From contig NZ_CP076103.1 in the NCBI RefSeq assembly GCF_018732085.1, forward strand, positions 2,976,001 through 3,040,000: a stretch of 64,000 nucleotides of DNA, given 5' to 3'. How positions within the stretch are numbered: position 1 is the first letter of the stretch; every line of letters starts with the position of its first letter. Positions 18,172 through 26,959 of this stretch are shown here, in pieces. The notes under the pieces were generated by a model. That model ran no database searches, was not told where the DNA came from, and saw only the letters and a list, made by a program, of their open reading frames with translations. The DNA is from Lysobacter capsici (GTDB taxonomy: Bacteria; Pseudomonadota; Gammaproteobacteria; Xanthomonadales; Xanthomonadaceae). A program made the translations under genes and the position numbers.

Positions 18172-19425
18172 CTACTTGCCGACCCGCAGCAAATCCTGAG
18201 TATCGTCATCGACCAACTTCGCCAGCGCATCGGTCATCAACCGCGCCTGGCGATCGCGCGAATACGCCGGCGCGGCGGCGACGCTGGCCGCGCGCAGGCG
18301 CTGCATGCGTGCCGGGTCCTCGGCCAGGGCGACGATCGCCGCGGCCATCGCCTCGGCGTTCTCGGCCGGCACGCACACCCCGCAGCCGGTGCTCTCGACG
18401 ATGCGGGTGGCTTCGCCGCGCGGCAGCGACATCAGCGCGGGCACCCCCATGCCCATGCCTTCGAACAGCTTGGACGGGATCACCCCGGCGAACACCGGGT
18501 TGTCGCGTAGCGGAATCAGCGACACATCGCACAGCCCCCATAGCTTGGGCATCATCTCCTTGGGCTGGCGCGGAATCATGCGCACGTTGGCGAGCCCGCG
18601 CTGCGCCACCAACTGCTCGACCCGCGCGCGCTCGGCGCCGCTGCCGGCGAAGAAGAACGCGATGCGCGGGTCGTGCTGCAGCCGCTGCGCCGCATCGATC
18701 ACGGTTTCCAAACCATGCGCCATGCCATGAGTGCCGAGATAACCGACCACGAACCGCCCATGCAGGTCGTAGCGCTCGCCCAGCTCCGGATCGCGCGCGC
18801 ACGGCGCGTAACGTTGCAGGTCCACGCCGTTGAGCACGACATGGATCTTGCCGGCGTCGACGCCGCGCTGGATCAGTTCCTCGCGGAACGACTGGGTCAC
18901 CGGCACGATCGCGTCGGCGCTGCGGTACAGGAACATCTCCAGCCGTTCGAGCACGCGGATCGCCAGGCTGCGTTTCATCGCCCCGACCGCGGTGATCGAG
19001 GCCGGCCACAGGTCGCGCAGCTCGAACACGAACGGCCGCCGCCGCAGCCGCGCCAGCGCCCAGCCGCCAAGCGCGCAGAAGAACTGCGGCGAGGTCGCCA
19101 CGATCACGTCGTGACGCGGCTCGAACACGCCGGCCAGCACCGAGGCGGTCATGAAGCTGATGTAGTCCAGGCTGCGCTTGACGAAGCCCTCGTTGGCGGT
19201 GATGTAGGTCTTGACCCGCACCACCCGGATGCCGTCGATGGTTTCCACGCTGCGCCATGCATTGCGATAGCCGTCGAACAAACGGCCCTCGGGGAAATTC
19301 GGCGCGCAGGTGATCACCGTGACCTCGTGCCCGGCGCGCACCCAGCGCACCGCGTGCTCGTAGGTGCGGGTGGCCGGCGCGTTGCCCTCGGGCGGAAAGT
19401 TGTCGGACAAAAACAGGATGCGCAT
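18172..19425 (-). CDS. GT4 glycosyltransferase, WbuB-like
   Basis: 417 residues, GT-B fold. The N-terminus MRILFLSDNFPPEG with an APATRTYEH stretch is typical of the WbuB group, whose founding member transfers N-acetyl-L-fucosamine in E. coli O26 antigen synthesis. The second Rossmann domain holds GYLGTHGMAHGLETV and the donor-site motif PSKLFEGMGMGVP (about residues 330-345), where the Glu contacts the nucleotide sugar. It would work at the cytoplasmic face of the inner membrane on an undecaprenyl-linked acceptor. The actual sugar is not deducible. The start is 6 bases downstream of the stop of the heparinase-like gene. Confidence 0.9.
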   Translation of the reverse strand: MRILFLSDNFPPEGNAPATRTYEHAVRWVRAGHEVTVITCAPNFPEGRLFDGYRNAWRSVETIDGIRVVRVKTYITANEGFVKRSLDYISFMTASVLAGVFEPRHDVIVATSPQFFCALGGWALARLRRRPFVFELRDLWPASITAVGAMKRSLAIRVLERLEMFLYRSADAIVPVTQSFREELIQRGVDAGKIHVVLNGVDLQRYAPCARDPELGERYDLHGRFVVGYLGTHGMAHGLETVIDAAQRLQHDPRIAFFFAGSGAERARVEQLVAQRGLANVRMIPRQPKEMMPKLWGLCDVSLIPLRDNPVFAGVIPSKLFEGMGMGVPALMSLPRGEATRIVESTGCGVCVPAENAEAMAAAIVALAEDPARMQRLRAASVAAAPAYSRDRQARLMTDALAKLVDDDTQDLLRVGK

Positions 19426-19431
19426 GCGGGT

Positions 19432-21081
19432 TCAACCGTCCCAGCGGAAGGTGGCGACCGATCGGCCGGTGGGTTCGAGTGCGACTTCGATCACTTCGCA
19501 GGCCTGGCTCAGCCCGAATTCGGGGTGGTAGGTGCTCACGTCGATGCGGGTCAGCGCCGACGGTGGTTCGATCTGCCAATGCAGCACGTCTTCGTTCTTG
19601 GCGCGCACGCGATCGCCGTCGACGCGCAGGTCCGGGGCGATGCGGAAACGCGCGACCGCATGTTCGAAGCCGCCCTCGATCGCGTCCTCGATACGCAGGC
19701 AATCGGCCTGCAGGCGCCAGCAGCGACGGTGCAGCGGCCGGCCCTTGAGCCGCCGATAACCGTCATGGCTCGCGTCCAGCCACAGGCCGTCGTCATCGAC
19801 GCCATGCACAACCGCGAGCGGATGCGCGCGCCGCGCCACCCGGAAGCTGCTCCACACCTCGGACGAATCGCGGCCGTCGATCTGCACCGTGTTATGCGCC
19901 GCGGTCCCGCGCTGCCAAAGCCGCTGCGCGCCGATGTCGTAGCGCGAGGTGCCGGCGTTGACCAGCACGCGCCGGCCGTCGATCGACAGCTCGAAGCTGA
20001 GCGTGTCGGCGTGGGCATGGCCGGGCAGGTAGTCCGGGCCGATTTCGCCGACGTCGGCGATCAGCACTGCGTTGCCGGCCTGCATCCGCACATAGCCCGA
20101 GTCGGCCAACACTTGCAGCGGCTGTTCGGATGCGGCGGGCACGTGGATGCCGAGCGCGTGCGCATAGGCCCGCAGCTGCGCCAGGGTCGGCGCGATGCCG
20201 AACGCGGCGTCGTTGAAGAAGGCGATGCGGCCGTCGGGATGGGTCATCACCGCGAGCCAGGCGAACATGCTCAAGGCCCGTTCGCGCCACAGCGCGACCT
20301 CGTGCATCGCGAATGCGTTCGGAAAGCGTTCCGCCAGTTGCACCAGGTCCAGCAGGTCTTCGAGCAGGATCGCGTGATACATCGGGCTGCGTTCGAAGTG
20401 GCCGCCATCATCGAGAATCTGCTCGCCGATCTCGCGCCGAAGCCCGTGCAGGCCCAGCTCGCGCCACTGCTGCGCCTGTTCGCCTTCGAAGCACGCGCCG
20501 GCGAACAGCAGCGCCTTGTAGTTGGCCCACAGATGATTGCCGAGCAGATGCCGTTCCAGGCGGCCGCGCAGGTAGCGGGTCTGGGTCGCCAGGCTGTCGA
20601 GCATGGCGTGTTCGGCCGTGTCGTCGCCCAGACCGTGACCGGCGCAGCGCCACTTGATCCAGTTGACGATGCGCAGCGACAGGCAATACGGCTCCCAGCC
20701 GTTGCCCGCGGCCGGCGGATTGGCCGCGATCCATTGCCCGATCAGATCGCGATGCCAGCGCAGGCGCGAGTCGGCGCCGTCGGCGTTTAGATCGTCGAAG
20801 TAGTGCAGGTTGTACAGCCACAGCTTCGGCAGTGCGGCGCTGTTCCAGCCGTCGGCGGGCAGCTCGTGCTCATCGTTCAAGAAACGAAAGCGACGCGCGG
20901 CCAACATCGTGGGCGTGCGCGCGCAGCCGATCCAGCGGTCGCGCAGGGCCGCGGTCGCCGGCGCCTGCGACGCGTCCACGCGCGGACGATGCAGCCGGTG
21001 CCAGGCGCGGCCGTAGATCTGCACCGGACGCAGATGGCGCACGGTATGCCACATGCGCGGCAGTCGCGATAACGAGGTCAT
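19432..21081 (-). CDS. Heparinase II/III-like protein of the polysaccharide locus
   Basis: 549 residues. The N-terminal half is an alpha-helical toroid-like region with Trp/Tyr/Asn-rich motifs (LYNLHYFDDL, HLLGNHLWANYKAL, GGHFERSPMYHAI) typical of alginate lyase and heparinase II/III enzymes. The C-terminal half is a beta-sheet domain with a PGHAHADTLSFEL motif that carries histidines likely to bind metal or act in catalysis. No signal peptide is evident, although many such enzymes are periplasmic. In capsule loci these proteins are thought to trim or modify uronic-acid polymers. Here it sits beside the ManNAcA synthesis genes, so the locus's own polymer is a reasonable substrate. That is inference. 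Confidence 0.85.
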   Translation of the reverse strand: MTSLSRLPRMWHTVRHLRPVQIYGRAWHRLHRPRVDASQAPATAALRDRWIGCARTPTMLAARRFRFLNDEHELPADGWNSAALPKLWLYNLHYFDDLNADGADSRLRWHRDLIGQWIAANPPAAGNGWEPYCLSLRIVNWIKWRCAGHGLGDDTAEHAMLDSLATQTRYLRGRLERHLLGNHLWANYKALLFAGACFEGEQAQQWRELGLHGLRREIGEQILDDGGHFERSPMYHAILLEDLLDLVQLAERFPNAFAMHEVALWRERALSMFAWLAVMTHPDGRIAFFNDAAFGIAPTLAQLRAYAHALGIHVPAASEQPLQVLADSGYVRMQAGNAVLIADVGEIGPDYLPGHAHADTLSFELSIDGRRVLVNAGTSRYDIGAQRLWQRGTAAHNTVQIDGRDSSEVWSSFRVARRAHPLAVVHGVDDDGLWLDASHDGYRRLKGRPLHRRCWRLQADCLRIEDAIEGGFEHAVARFRIAPDLRVDGDRVRAKNEDVLHWQIEPPSALTRIDVSTYHPEFGLSQACEVIEVALEPTGRSVATFRWDG

Positions 21082-21088
21082 GGCGCGC

Positions 21089-23242
21089 TCAGACCGATGC
21101 GTCCAGTTCGATGGTCACGCGCGCGACTTCCACAATCTGTTCGATCGGAATCGGCGCCGGCGCCTGGCCTTGAACCGCCTGCATGAAGGCCTGGGCGCAC
21201 GCGGCCTGGCCCTTGTCCTGGCGCCACAGGTTCATGCGGGTGAAACCGGGCCAGCCGTAGCCGCGCAGGCGGCGGAAGTTGTCCAGTTGCAGCACGCGCC
21301 CGGCCGCGAACACTTCCAGGCGCTCCTTCGGAAAGGATTTGTCGCCGTTGGCGAGGTAGTGCACGGTGCCGAACGAACCGTCGGCGAAGCTCAGGGTGAA
21401 ACTGACCCGGTCGCTGCGGATGCCGACGCCGGCCACGTTGCCGACCGCGGTGAGTTGATGGCCGACGATCGGAGAATCGGCGAGGAAACGCAGCAAGTCG
21501 ACGAAGTGGCAGGCTTCGCCGATCAGGCGGCCGCCGCCGAGTTGCGGGTCCTGGGTCCAGTGATCGGCCGGGATCGCGCCGGCGTTGACGGTCATGACGA
21601 AGGCCTTGGGTTCGCGCACACCCGCGAGCAACGCGTGCATCTTGCGCACCTGCGGGGCGAAGCGGCGGTTGAAGCCGACCATCAGCACCGGCGGGATGCC
21701 GTATACCGATTGCTCGGAGTGGGCCTTTTCGATGGTCTGCAGATCTTCCAAGGTCAAACACAACGGTTTTTCGACGAACACGTGCTTGCCGCGGCGCAGC
21801 GACTTGAACACCAGTTCGGCGTGGCTGCCGTGCTGGGTCGCGATCACCATCGAGCCCACGCTCGCGTCGCGCAGCACCGCGTCGGTGTCGGTGCTGGCGT
21901 TGCGGAAGCCGAACTTCTTGCCGTAATGAACGCTGCCGACGCCGTTGTTGGTGATCAGCGTGTGCAGCTTGGCGCCGGTGCGCGCGAACGCCGGGATCAG
22001 CACGCGGCCGGCGTAGTTGCCGGCGCCGACGAAGGCGATCGCGCTGCCGCCGGCCTCGCTGGGCACTTCGTTCGCAGACGGCTTGGCGTGCAGCGGCACC
22101 TTGCGCCGCATCAGTTGCTCGGGAATGTCTTCGCCCAGGCCGTAATCGAGCACGATGCCGAGCGAAGGTTCGCCGCCGCCGAGCACGGCGTAGGCGCGTT
22201 CGGCCTCGGCGACGCGGTAGCGATGGGTGACCAGCGACTGCACCTGCACCGCGCGGCTGGCCATCATGTCGAGCACGGCCTCGAAGTTGCGTTGCTCGGT
22301 CCAGCGCACGAAGCCCACTGGATAATCGTTGCCGCGTTCTTCGTAGGACGGGTCGTAGCGGCCGGGGCCGTACGAGCACGAGACCTGGAACGACAGTTCC
22401 TTTTCGTAGAAATCCGCGCGCGACAGTTCCAGCCCGGTGACCCCGATCAGGACGATGCGGCCGCGCTTGCGGCACATGTGCGCGGCCTGCGCGACCGGTT
22501 CGTTGCTCTTGGTCGAGGCGGTGATCAGCACCGCATCGACGCCGCGTCCGCGCGAGAACGCCGCCGCGGCCGCGAGCGGGTCTTCGTTCCTGGACAGATC
22601 GACGGTTTCCGCGCCGTACTCGCGCGCGATCGCGAGCTTGGCCGGGTCGTAGTCGATGCCGAGCACCCGGCAGCCGTGCGCGCGCAGCAACTGCACGGTG
22701 ATCAGGCCGATCAGGCCCAGGCCGGTGACGACCACGGTTTCGCCCAGCGTTGGCTGGACCAAGCGGATGCCCTGCAGCGCGATCGCGCCGAGCACGGTGA
22801 ACGCCGCGGCTTCGTCGCCGACGTTGTCGGGAATCTTCGCGCACAGGTTGACCGGCACCGCGACCACTTCGGCGTGCTTGCCGTTGGACGCGACCCGGTC
22901 GCCGATCTCGAAACCGCTGACGCCGGGACCGACACCGATCACCGTGCCGACATTGCAATAACCCAGCGCGAGCGGCTGATCGAGCTTGCTGCGCACCGCA
23001 TCGAGAGTGGTGGCCAGGCCGTCGGTGCGGACCTTCTCCAGCACCATGCGCACCTTGTCGGGCTGCTGGCGCGCCTTCTGCAGCATGTTGGCCTTGCCGA
23101 ACTCGACCAGCATGCGCTCGGTGCCGGCCGATACCAGGGTGATGTGGCTGCGGATCAGCAGATGACCGCGGCGCAGGGCCGGGGCGGGCACGTCGGCGAC
23201 TTCGGTGCTGCCGTCGCGCAGGTTTTGCAGGACTTGTTGCAT
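21089..23242 (-). CDS. Two-domain oxidoreductase: zinc-type MDR plus Gfo/Idh/MocA
   Basis: 717 residues made of two dehydrogenases in one chain. Residues about 1-350 are a medium-chain alcohol-dehydrogenase-like domain with the NAD(P) motif GLGLIGLIT and ALGYCNVG near the active site; the usual catalytic zinc ligands are not obvious. Residues about 395-700 are a Gfo/Idh/MocA domain with GAGNYAGRVL and the EKPLCLT motif that carries its catalytic Lys. This fusion type is found in polysaccharide loci next to heparinase-like genes and probably acts on nucleotide or lipid-linked sugars. The order of reactions is unknown. It starts 54 bases after the stop of the TIM-barrel gene. Confidence 0.9.
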   Translation of the reverse strand: MQQVLQNLRDGSTEVADVPAPALRRGHLLIRSHITLVSAGTERMLVEFGKANMLQKARQQPDKVRMVLEKVRTDGLATTLDAVRSKLDQPLALGYCNVGTVIGVGPGVSGFEIGDRVASNGKHAEVVAVPVNLCAKIPDNVGDEAAAFTVLGAIALQGIRLVQPTLGETVVVTGLGLIGLITVQLLRAHGCRVLGIDYDPAKLAIAREYGAETVDLSRNEDPLAAAAAFSRGRGVDAVLITASTKSNEPVAQAAHMCRKRGRIVLIGVTGLELSRADFYEKELSFQVSCSYGPGRYDPSYEERGNDYPVGFVRWTEQRNFEAVLDMMASRAVQVQSLVTHRYRVAEAERAYAVLGGGEPSLGIVLDYGLGEDIPEQLMRRKVPLHAKPSANEVPSEAGGSAIAFVGAGNYAGRVLIPAFARTGAKLHTLITNNGVGSVHYGKKFGFRNASTDTDAVLRDASVGSMVIATQHGSHAELVFKSLRRGKHVFVEKPLCLTLEDLQTIEKAHSEQSVYGIPPVLMVGFNRRFAPQVRKMHALLAGVREPKAFVMTVNAGAIPADHWTQDPQLGGGRLIGEACHFVDLLRFLADSPIVGHQLTAVGNVAGVGIRSDRVSFTLSFADGSFGTVHYLANGDKSFPKERLEVFAAGRVLQLDNFRRLRGYGWPGFTRMNLWRQDKGQAACAQAFMQAVQGQAPAPIPIEQIVEVARVTIELDASV

Positions 23243-23296
23243 GGTGATTCCAATGCGTGAGCGAGTATTCGGGAAGGGACAGGGCGTTGCGTGCGC

Positions 23297-24061
23297 TCAG
23301 CGCTCGGGCGCGGCGCGCGCGGCCTTGTCGAGGAAACTGCGGGTGACCGGCACCCAGTCGCGGTCGCCGCCGTCGACGCGCTTGCTCCAGATCACCGCGC
23401 CGTCGGCGGCGCGCTGGAGCTGATCGAGCTGGAAGCGCCAGTAATCGGCCGGGACGAACTGCGCGCTGCGCGCGGTGGCGTCGTGGTACTGCGGCCAGAT
23501 GAACGCCAGCACCGGTTTGTCCGGATCGAGCTTGCGCGCCGCGGCGACCATGTTGTCCATGCGCCGGCGCCAGCGGTCGCGATCGTCGTCGACGGTGTAC
23601 AGCGAGGGGAAAAACAGATCGACCGAAGTCGCCAGTTGTTTCGCGCGCTGCGGATCGGCGTGGTCGATCGCGCCGGGAAAACCGTAGTAACCGATCTTGC
23701 GGCCCGGCGCGGCCTCGTGCGCCCAGCGCGCCAGGGTCTGCAACATCTGCAGGTGCTTGGCCGAGATTTCGGCGTCGCGGCTGAGGTTGATGTGTTCGAA
23801 ATCCAGCACCAGCGGGCCGGGGTTCTTGAGGTTCGCCTTGATCGCGGCCTTGAAGCGTTGCTCGTCGGGCATGATCCCGTCGCGCAGTTCGGGCAGGTGC
23901 GGTTCGCCGACGAGGTTGGAGCGCGCGATCGCCAGGCGCTGGTCGACCAGATCGGTGTACTTGGTGTTGTTGTACAGGATGAAGCCGCGCTCGCCGGCGC
24001 GCGCGCCCAGCGGCGCGGTGACCAGCAGCATCGTCAACAACAGCGTGCCGCGCCGGCTCAT
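23297..24061 (-). CDS. Secreted TIM-barrel-like glycosidase candidate
   Basis: 254 residues with an N-terminal signal peptide (MSRRGTLLLTMLLVTAPLGARA). The mature part has GFILYNNTKY at its start and a VLDFEHINL strand near residue 85. A D-x-E at the end of a beta-strand is the catalytic pattern of GH18 and GH56 barrels. IGYYGFPG, VDLFFPSLYTV and VLAFIWPQYH look like further barrel strands. I infer a glycoside hydrolase of hyaluronidase type, possibly acting on the exported polymer in the periplasm, but I cannot name a family with certainty. The ATG at 24061 overlaps the upstream glycosyltransferase stop by four bases, which supports the start choice. Confidence 0.75.
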   Translation of the reverse strand: MSRRGTLLLTMLLVTAPLGARAGERGFILYNNTKYTDLVDQRLAIARSNLVGEPHLPELRDGIMPDEQRFKAAIKANLKNPGPLVLDFEHINLSRDAEISAKHLQMLQTLARWAHEAAPGRKIGYYGFPGAIDHADPQRAKQLATSVDLFFPSLYTVDDDRDRWRRRMDNMVAAARKLDPDKPVLAFIWPQYHDATARSAQFVPADYWRFQLDQLQRAADGAVIWSKRVDGGDRDWVPVTRSFLDKAARAAPER

Positions 24062-25155
24062 GGCGCCAGCCTCACGCACTCGGCGATCACCCGCGTCATC
24101 GCGGTGTCCCAGGCTTCGTAGCGCAGCTGGCGCAGGCCGGCGCGGCGGGCTTCCAGCAAGGAACGGTCGGCGGCGATCTGCAGCAATTGCGCGCTCAGTT
24201 GCTCGCCGTCGCCGTACTCGCACAGGAAGCACGCGCCGTGCTGCTCGAACGGCGCCGAGGTCAGCAGGCCGGGGTTGGTGACGAAGGGGATCTGCAGCGC
24301 CGCGCAGTCGAACCATTTGTTCGGCTCGGCCAGGCGGTTGATCTCCAGGGCCGGGTCGTAGAACGCCAGCACCAGGTCGGCGCTCAGCAGCAGCGCCAGC
24401 GCGTCCTCGTTGCTGACGATGCCGCGATAGTCCGGACCCATGCGTTCGACCAGGCGCTGCGCATCCTCGCCGAGCAGGCGGCCGGCGCCGATGAATTCGA
24501 CCTCGCCGGCGGTACGTTCGATCGCCTCGCGCATCATCCGCGCGCCGCGTTCGGGCGAGATCAATCCGCTGATCAGCACCCGCAGTCGGCCGCTGCGTGG
24601 CGGCAGGCGCTCGGCCAGACTGCGCGCGCGTTCGATCACCTCGGTGTGCGGGGTGTTGCGCACGATCCGCAGGTTGTCGCTGTCGTTGTCGCCGGCGCGC
24701 GAGGAACCGGGCACCACGTGCAGGCTGGCGCGACGGCCGACGAAGCCTTCGATCGCCTCGATCGCGCGTTTGACCGGCGCCGGCCAGGCGTAGCTCTTGG
24801 ACAGCTTGTCGCGGTCGAGGAATACGTAGCGGCAGCGACGCACCGAGGCGACGATCGCGCACGGCAGCGCCGCGTCCAGGCGCGAGCAGAAGTACACGCC
24901 GGCGCGCGGCTGGGCGAACACGCGCACGGTCAGCCAGGCCACCCACAGCGCGTAGCCCAGCGCATTGACCGCGCCGCCGCCCCAGGAGCCGAAGTTCAGC
25001 AGCACCTTGACCTTGGGCAGATCGGCGGGCTGTTTGTCGCGGCTCCATATCCAGAACTCGTACGGCACGCTGGCGCTGTCGAGCACTTTCGACAGTTTGC
25101 TCAGGTACGGATTCTTCAGGTAGGGATTGCCTTGGCCCAGGATGATCGCTTGCAT
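24058..25155 (-). CDS. Glycosyltransferase, GT-B fold
   Basis: 365 residues. The N-terminal domain begins MQAIILGQGNPYLKNPY, and the C-terminal domain has LRVLISGLISPERG and an EPNKWFDCAALQIPFV donor-site region (about residues 275-290) like the EPxK/E motif of GT4-type enzymes. One hydrophobic helix near residues 65-85 could dock it on the membrane. It would add one sugar of the repeat unit to undecaprenyl-linked intermediates in the cytoplasm. Substrate and linkage are unknown. It lies between the Wzy-like gene and the TIM-barrel gene, overlapping the latter by ATGA. Confidence 0.85.
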   Translation of the reverse strand: MQAIILGQGNPYLKNPYLSKLSKVLDSASVPYEFWIWSRDKQPADLPKVKVLLNFGSWGGGAVNALGYALWVAWLTVRVFAQPRAGVYFCSRLDAALPCAIVASVRRCRYVFLDRDKLSKSYAWPAPVKRAIEAIEGFVGRRASLHVVPGSSRAGDNDSDNLRIVRNTPHTEVIERARSLAERLPPRSGRLRVLISGLISPERGARMMREAIERTAGEVEFIGAGRLLGEDAQRLVERMGPDYRGIVSNEDALALLLSADLVLAFYDPALEINRLAEPNKWFDCAALQIPFVTNPGLLTSAPFEQHGACFLCEYGDGEQLSAQLLQIAADRSLLEARRAGLRQLRYEAWDTAMTRVIAECVRLAP

Positions 25156-25162
25156 GGCTGGC

Positions 25163-25200
25163 TCGGGATTCGTGATTGGGGATTCGAGATTCGGGATGGG
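25163..25200. repeat. Short tandem GGGATTCG-type repeat
   Basis: Four or so imperfect copies of an 8-9 base GGGATTCG/GAGATTCG motif fill the 54-base gap between the Wzy-like gene and the downstream glycosyltransferase. This simple repeat is frequent in Xanthomonadaceae intergenic DNA. It has no visible role here. Confidence 0.7.
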
Positions 25201-25209
25201 GCGATTCGC

Positions 25210-26409
25210 TCAGGTCGGGATTGGATGTCGGGTTGGTGGCGATCGCACCGGCGCCGGTTCGCGTCGCACCACCAGCGCAGTCGAAAGCGCGAAGAACAGG
25301 CACAGGTACAGCTCCTTCGGACTGGTGATGTCGCCGCTGAACATCGCATTGGCTAGCGAATAGATCGCCAGCGCGCACAGGAAGGTCGGCACCAGCTCGC
25401 GGCCCTGGCTGCGTTTGGCGCTGAGGTACAGGCGACGGATCGCGTAACCGATCAGGGCGAAGAAGAACGCGCTGAAGATCAGTCCGGGCTCGATCAGCGC
25501 TTCGATCAGCAGGTTGTGCGGGTAGGGTTGCAGCGCGCCGCTGGCCTCGAACGCGCCGAAGCCGTGGCCGAACAAGGTTTCGCGCAACATGCCGAAGGAG
25601 ACTTCGTACAGATTCATGCGCAGCACGTCGCTGCCGCTGTAGTTGCTGACGAACAGGCTGGCGAGGCGATCCTGGATGCCCTGCGGCGCCAGCACCACCG
25701 CCGCGATCGCCAGCAGCACGACCAGCACCGCCGCCGCCCAGACCTTGCGCGACAGCAGCAACGCACCGCGGTTGGTCATCACCACCAGTGCGCCCAGGCC
25801 GAGCAGCAACGACACGATCGGGCCGCGCGAACCGGCCAGGATCAGCGCCGCCGCGCACGGCAGCAGCGCGAGCAGGCGCGCGGCGCGATGGCGCGGTTCG
25901 ATCAACAAGCGGTAGGCGAAGTACATGATCGCGGTGCCGGCCGCGCGCGCGATCCAGATCGGATTGCCGTCGCCCTGCATCAAACGCTGCGCGCCGGTGT
26001 CGGCGGTGCGGTTGAAGCCCAGCGCGGCCAGGCTCAGGGCGAAGCACAACGCCACGTAGATGCGCACGAAATGCTCGGCCGCCGCGCCGCGCAACACGAA
26101 ACAGGCGCAATAGGCGCAGAACACCAGGATCAGATAGAACTTGAGTTCCTTGGGCGGATGCGGCTGGCGCGTGTCGAGGAAGGAAATCTGAGCGAACACG
26201 ATCAAGGTGGCGATGATCGGCAGCAAAAACGCGAACCGGTTCAGGCCCGAATACGACAGCGAAAACGCGCCCAGCACGATGGTCGCGGCGATCGCCGCGT
26301 ACTGCACCACGTCGGTGTCCACGCTGAAGAACACCGAGGCCCAGCCCGACAGCAGGAACGCGCCGAGCGCGGCCGGTGCCAGGAACAGGCGGGGAGCGGG
26401 AATGCGCAT
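25210..26409 (-). CDS. wzy: O-antigen ligase/Wzy polymerase-like membrane protein
   Basis: 399 residues with about ten hydrophobic helices and one larger periplasmic loop, the Wzy_C/O-antigen ligase layout. The loop holds LAGSRGPIVSLLLG, with the conserved arginine, and FGHGFGAFEASG...PYPHNLLIEALIE, matching the His/Asn-containing motif of Wzy and WaaL proteins. In a locus with wzx, wza, wzb and wzc, a polymerase that joins repeat units in the periplasm is more likely than a lipid-A ligase, but sequence alone cannot separate them. It starts 7 bases after the acyltransferase stop. Confidence 0.8.
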   Translation of the reverse strand: MRIPAPRLFLAPAALGAFLLSGWASVFFSVDTDVVQYAAIAATIVLGAFSLSYSGLNRFAFLLPIIATLIVFAQISFLDTRQPHPPKELKFYLILVFCAYCACFVLRGAAAEHFVRIYVALCFALSLAALGFNRTADTGAQRLMQGDGNPIWIARAAGTAIMYFAYRLLIEPRHRAARLLALLPCAAALILAGSRGPIVSLLLGLGALVVMTNRGALLLSRKVWAAAVLVVLLAIAAVVLAPQGIQDRLASLFVSNYSGSDVLRMNLYEVSFGMLRETLFGHGFGAFEASGALQPYPHNLLIEALIEPGLIFSAFFFALIGYAIRRLYLSAKRSQGRELVPTFLCALAIYSLANAMFSGDITSPKELYLCLFFALSTALVVRREPAPVRSPPTRHPIPT

Positions 26410-26416
26410 GGACGGC

Positions 26417-26935
26417 TCAGGCCTCGCGGCCCTTGCGCAGCGATTTGTCGACGTAGTCGCTGACCGAGCCGACGATCTGGCTGGGGTTGCCGATCACGAT
26501 GCTCAGCGGCGGAATCGTGCCGCGCACCACCGTGCCGGCGCCGACGATGCAGCCCGCGCCGATGTCGGTGCCGGGCATGATGATCGAGCCGGTGCCGATG
26601 AAGGCGTGGCGGCCGATCGAGATCGGCCTGATCCGCCCTTGCGGCGTGTCGAACTTGAGCCCGAGTTCCTTGGCGACGGTGTGGATCGCCCAGTCGTGGG
26701 TGAGGATGCGCACGTTGCTGGAAATCGTGCAGCCGCGGCCGAGGCTGATCAGCGAATAGTCGGTGCCGTCGAACCAGATCTTGGCCGACAGGTAATTCGG
26801 ATCGGCTTCGACGTTGGCGCCTTCCGAACGCAGGAACCAGGCGTACAGGCGCGTCACCAGGCCGGGCTTGATGAACCAGCCGACCCGGATCACGGTCAGG
26901 ACCACGGCTTTCTTGATCAAACGCAGGATTTTCAT
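26417..26935 (-). CDS. Hexapeptide-repeat acyltransferase
   Basis: 172 residues. A hydrophobic or basic N-terminal stretch of about 30 residues precedes a left-handed beta-helix of hexapeptide repeats. Visible repeats include ISLGRGCTIS, ISIGRHAFIGTGSIIM and IGAGCIVGAGTVV. The histidine in LTHDWAIH (about residue 80) is where the catalytic base of galactoside O-acetyltransferase-like enzymes lies. It probably O-acetylates a sugar of the polymer using acetyl-CoA. It follows the Wzx gene by about 25 bases in the same operon. Confidence 0.9.
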   Translation of the reverse strand: MKILRLIKKAVVLTVIRVGWFIKPGLVTRLYAWFLRSEGANVEADPNYLSAKIWFDGTDYSLISLGRGCTISSNVRILTHDWAIHTVAKELGLKFDTPQGRIRPISIGRHAFIGTGSIIMPGTDIGAGCIVGAGTVVRGTIPPLSIVIGNPSQIVGSVSDYVDKSLRKGREA

Positions 26936-26959
26936 TGGACTGCTCTCATCGGCATGCGC

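Noticed and set aside
18673..20790. Long plus-strand frame opposite the glycosyltransferase and heparinase-like genes
   Set aside because: It is a shadow of the minus-strand genes, which carry recognisable motifs.
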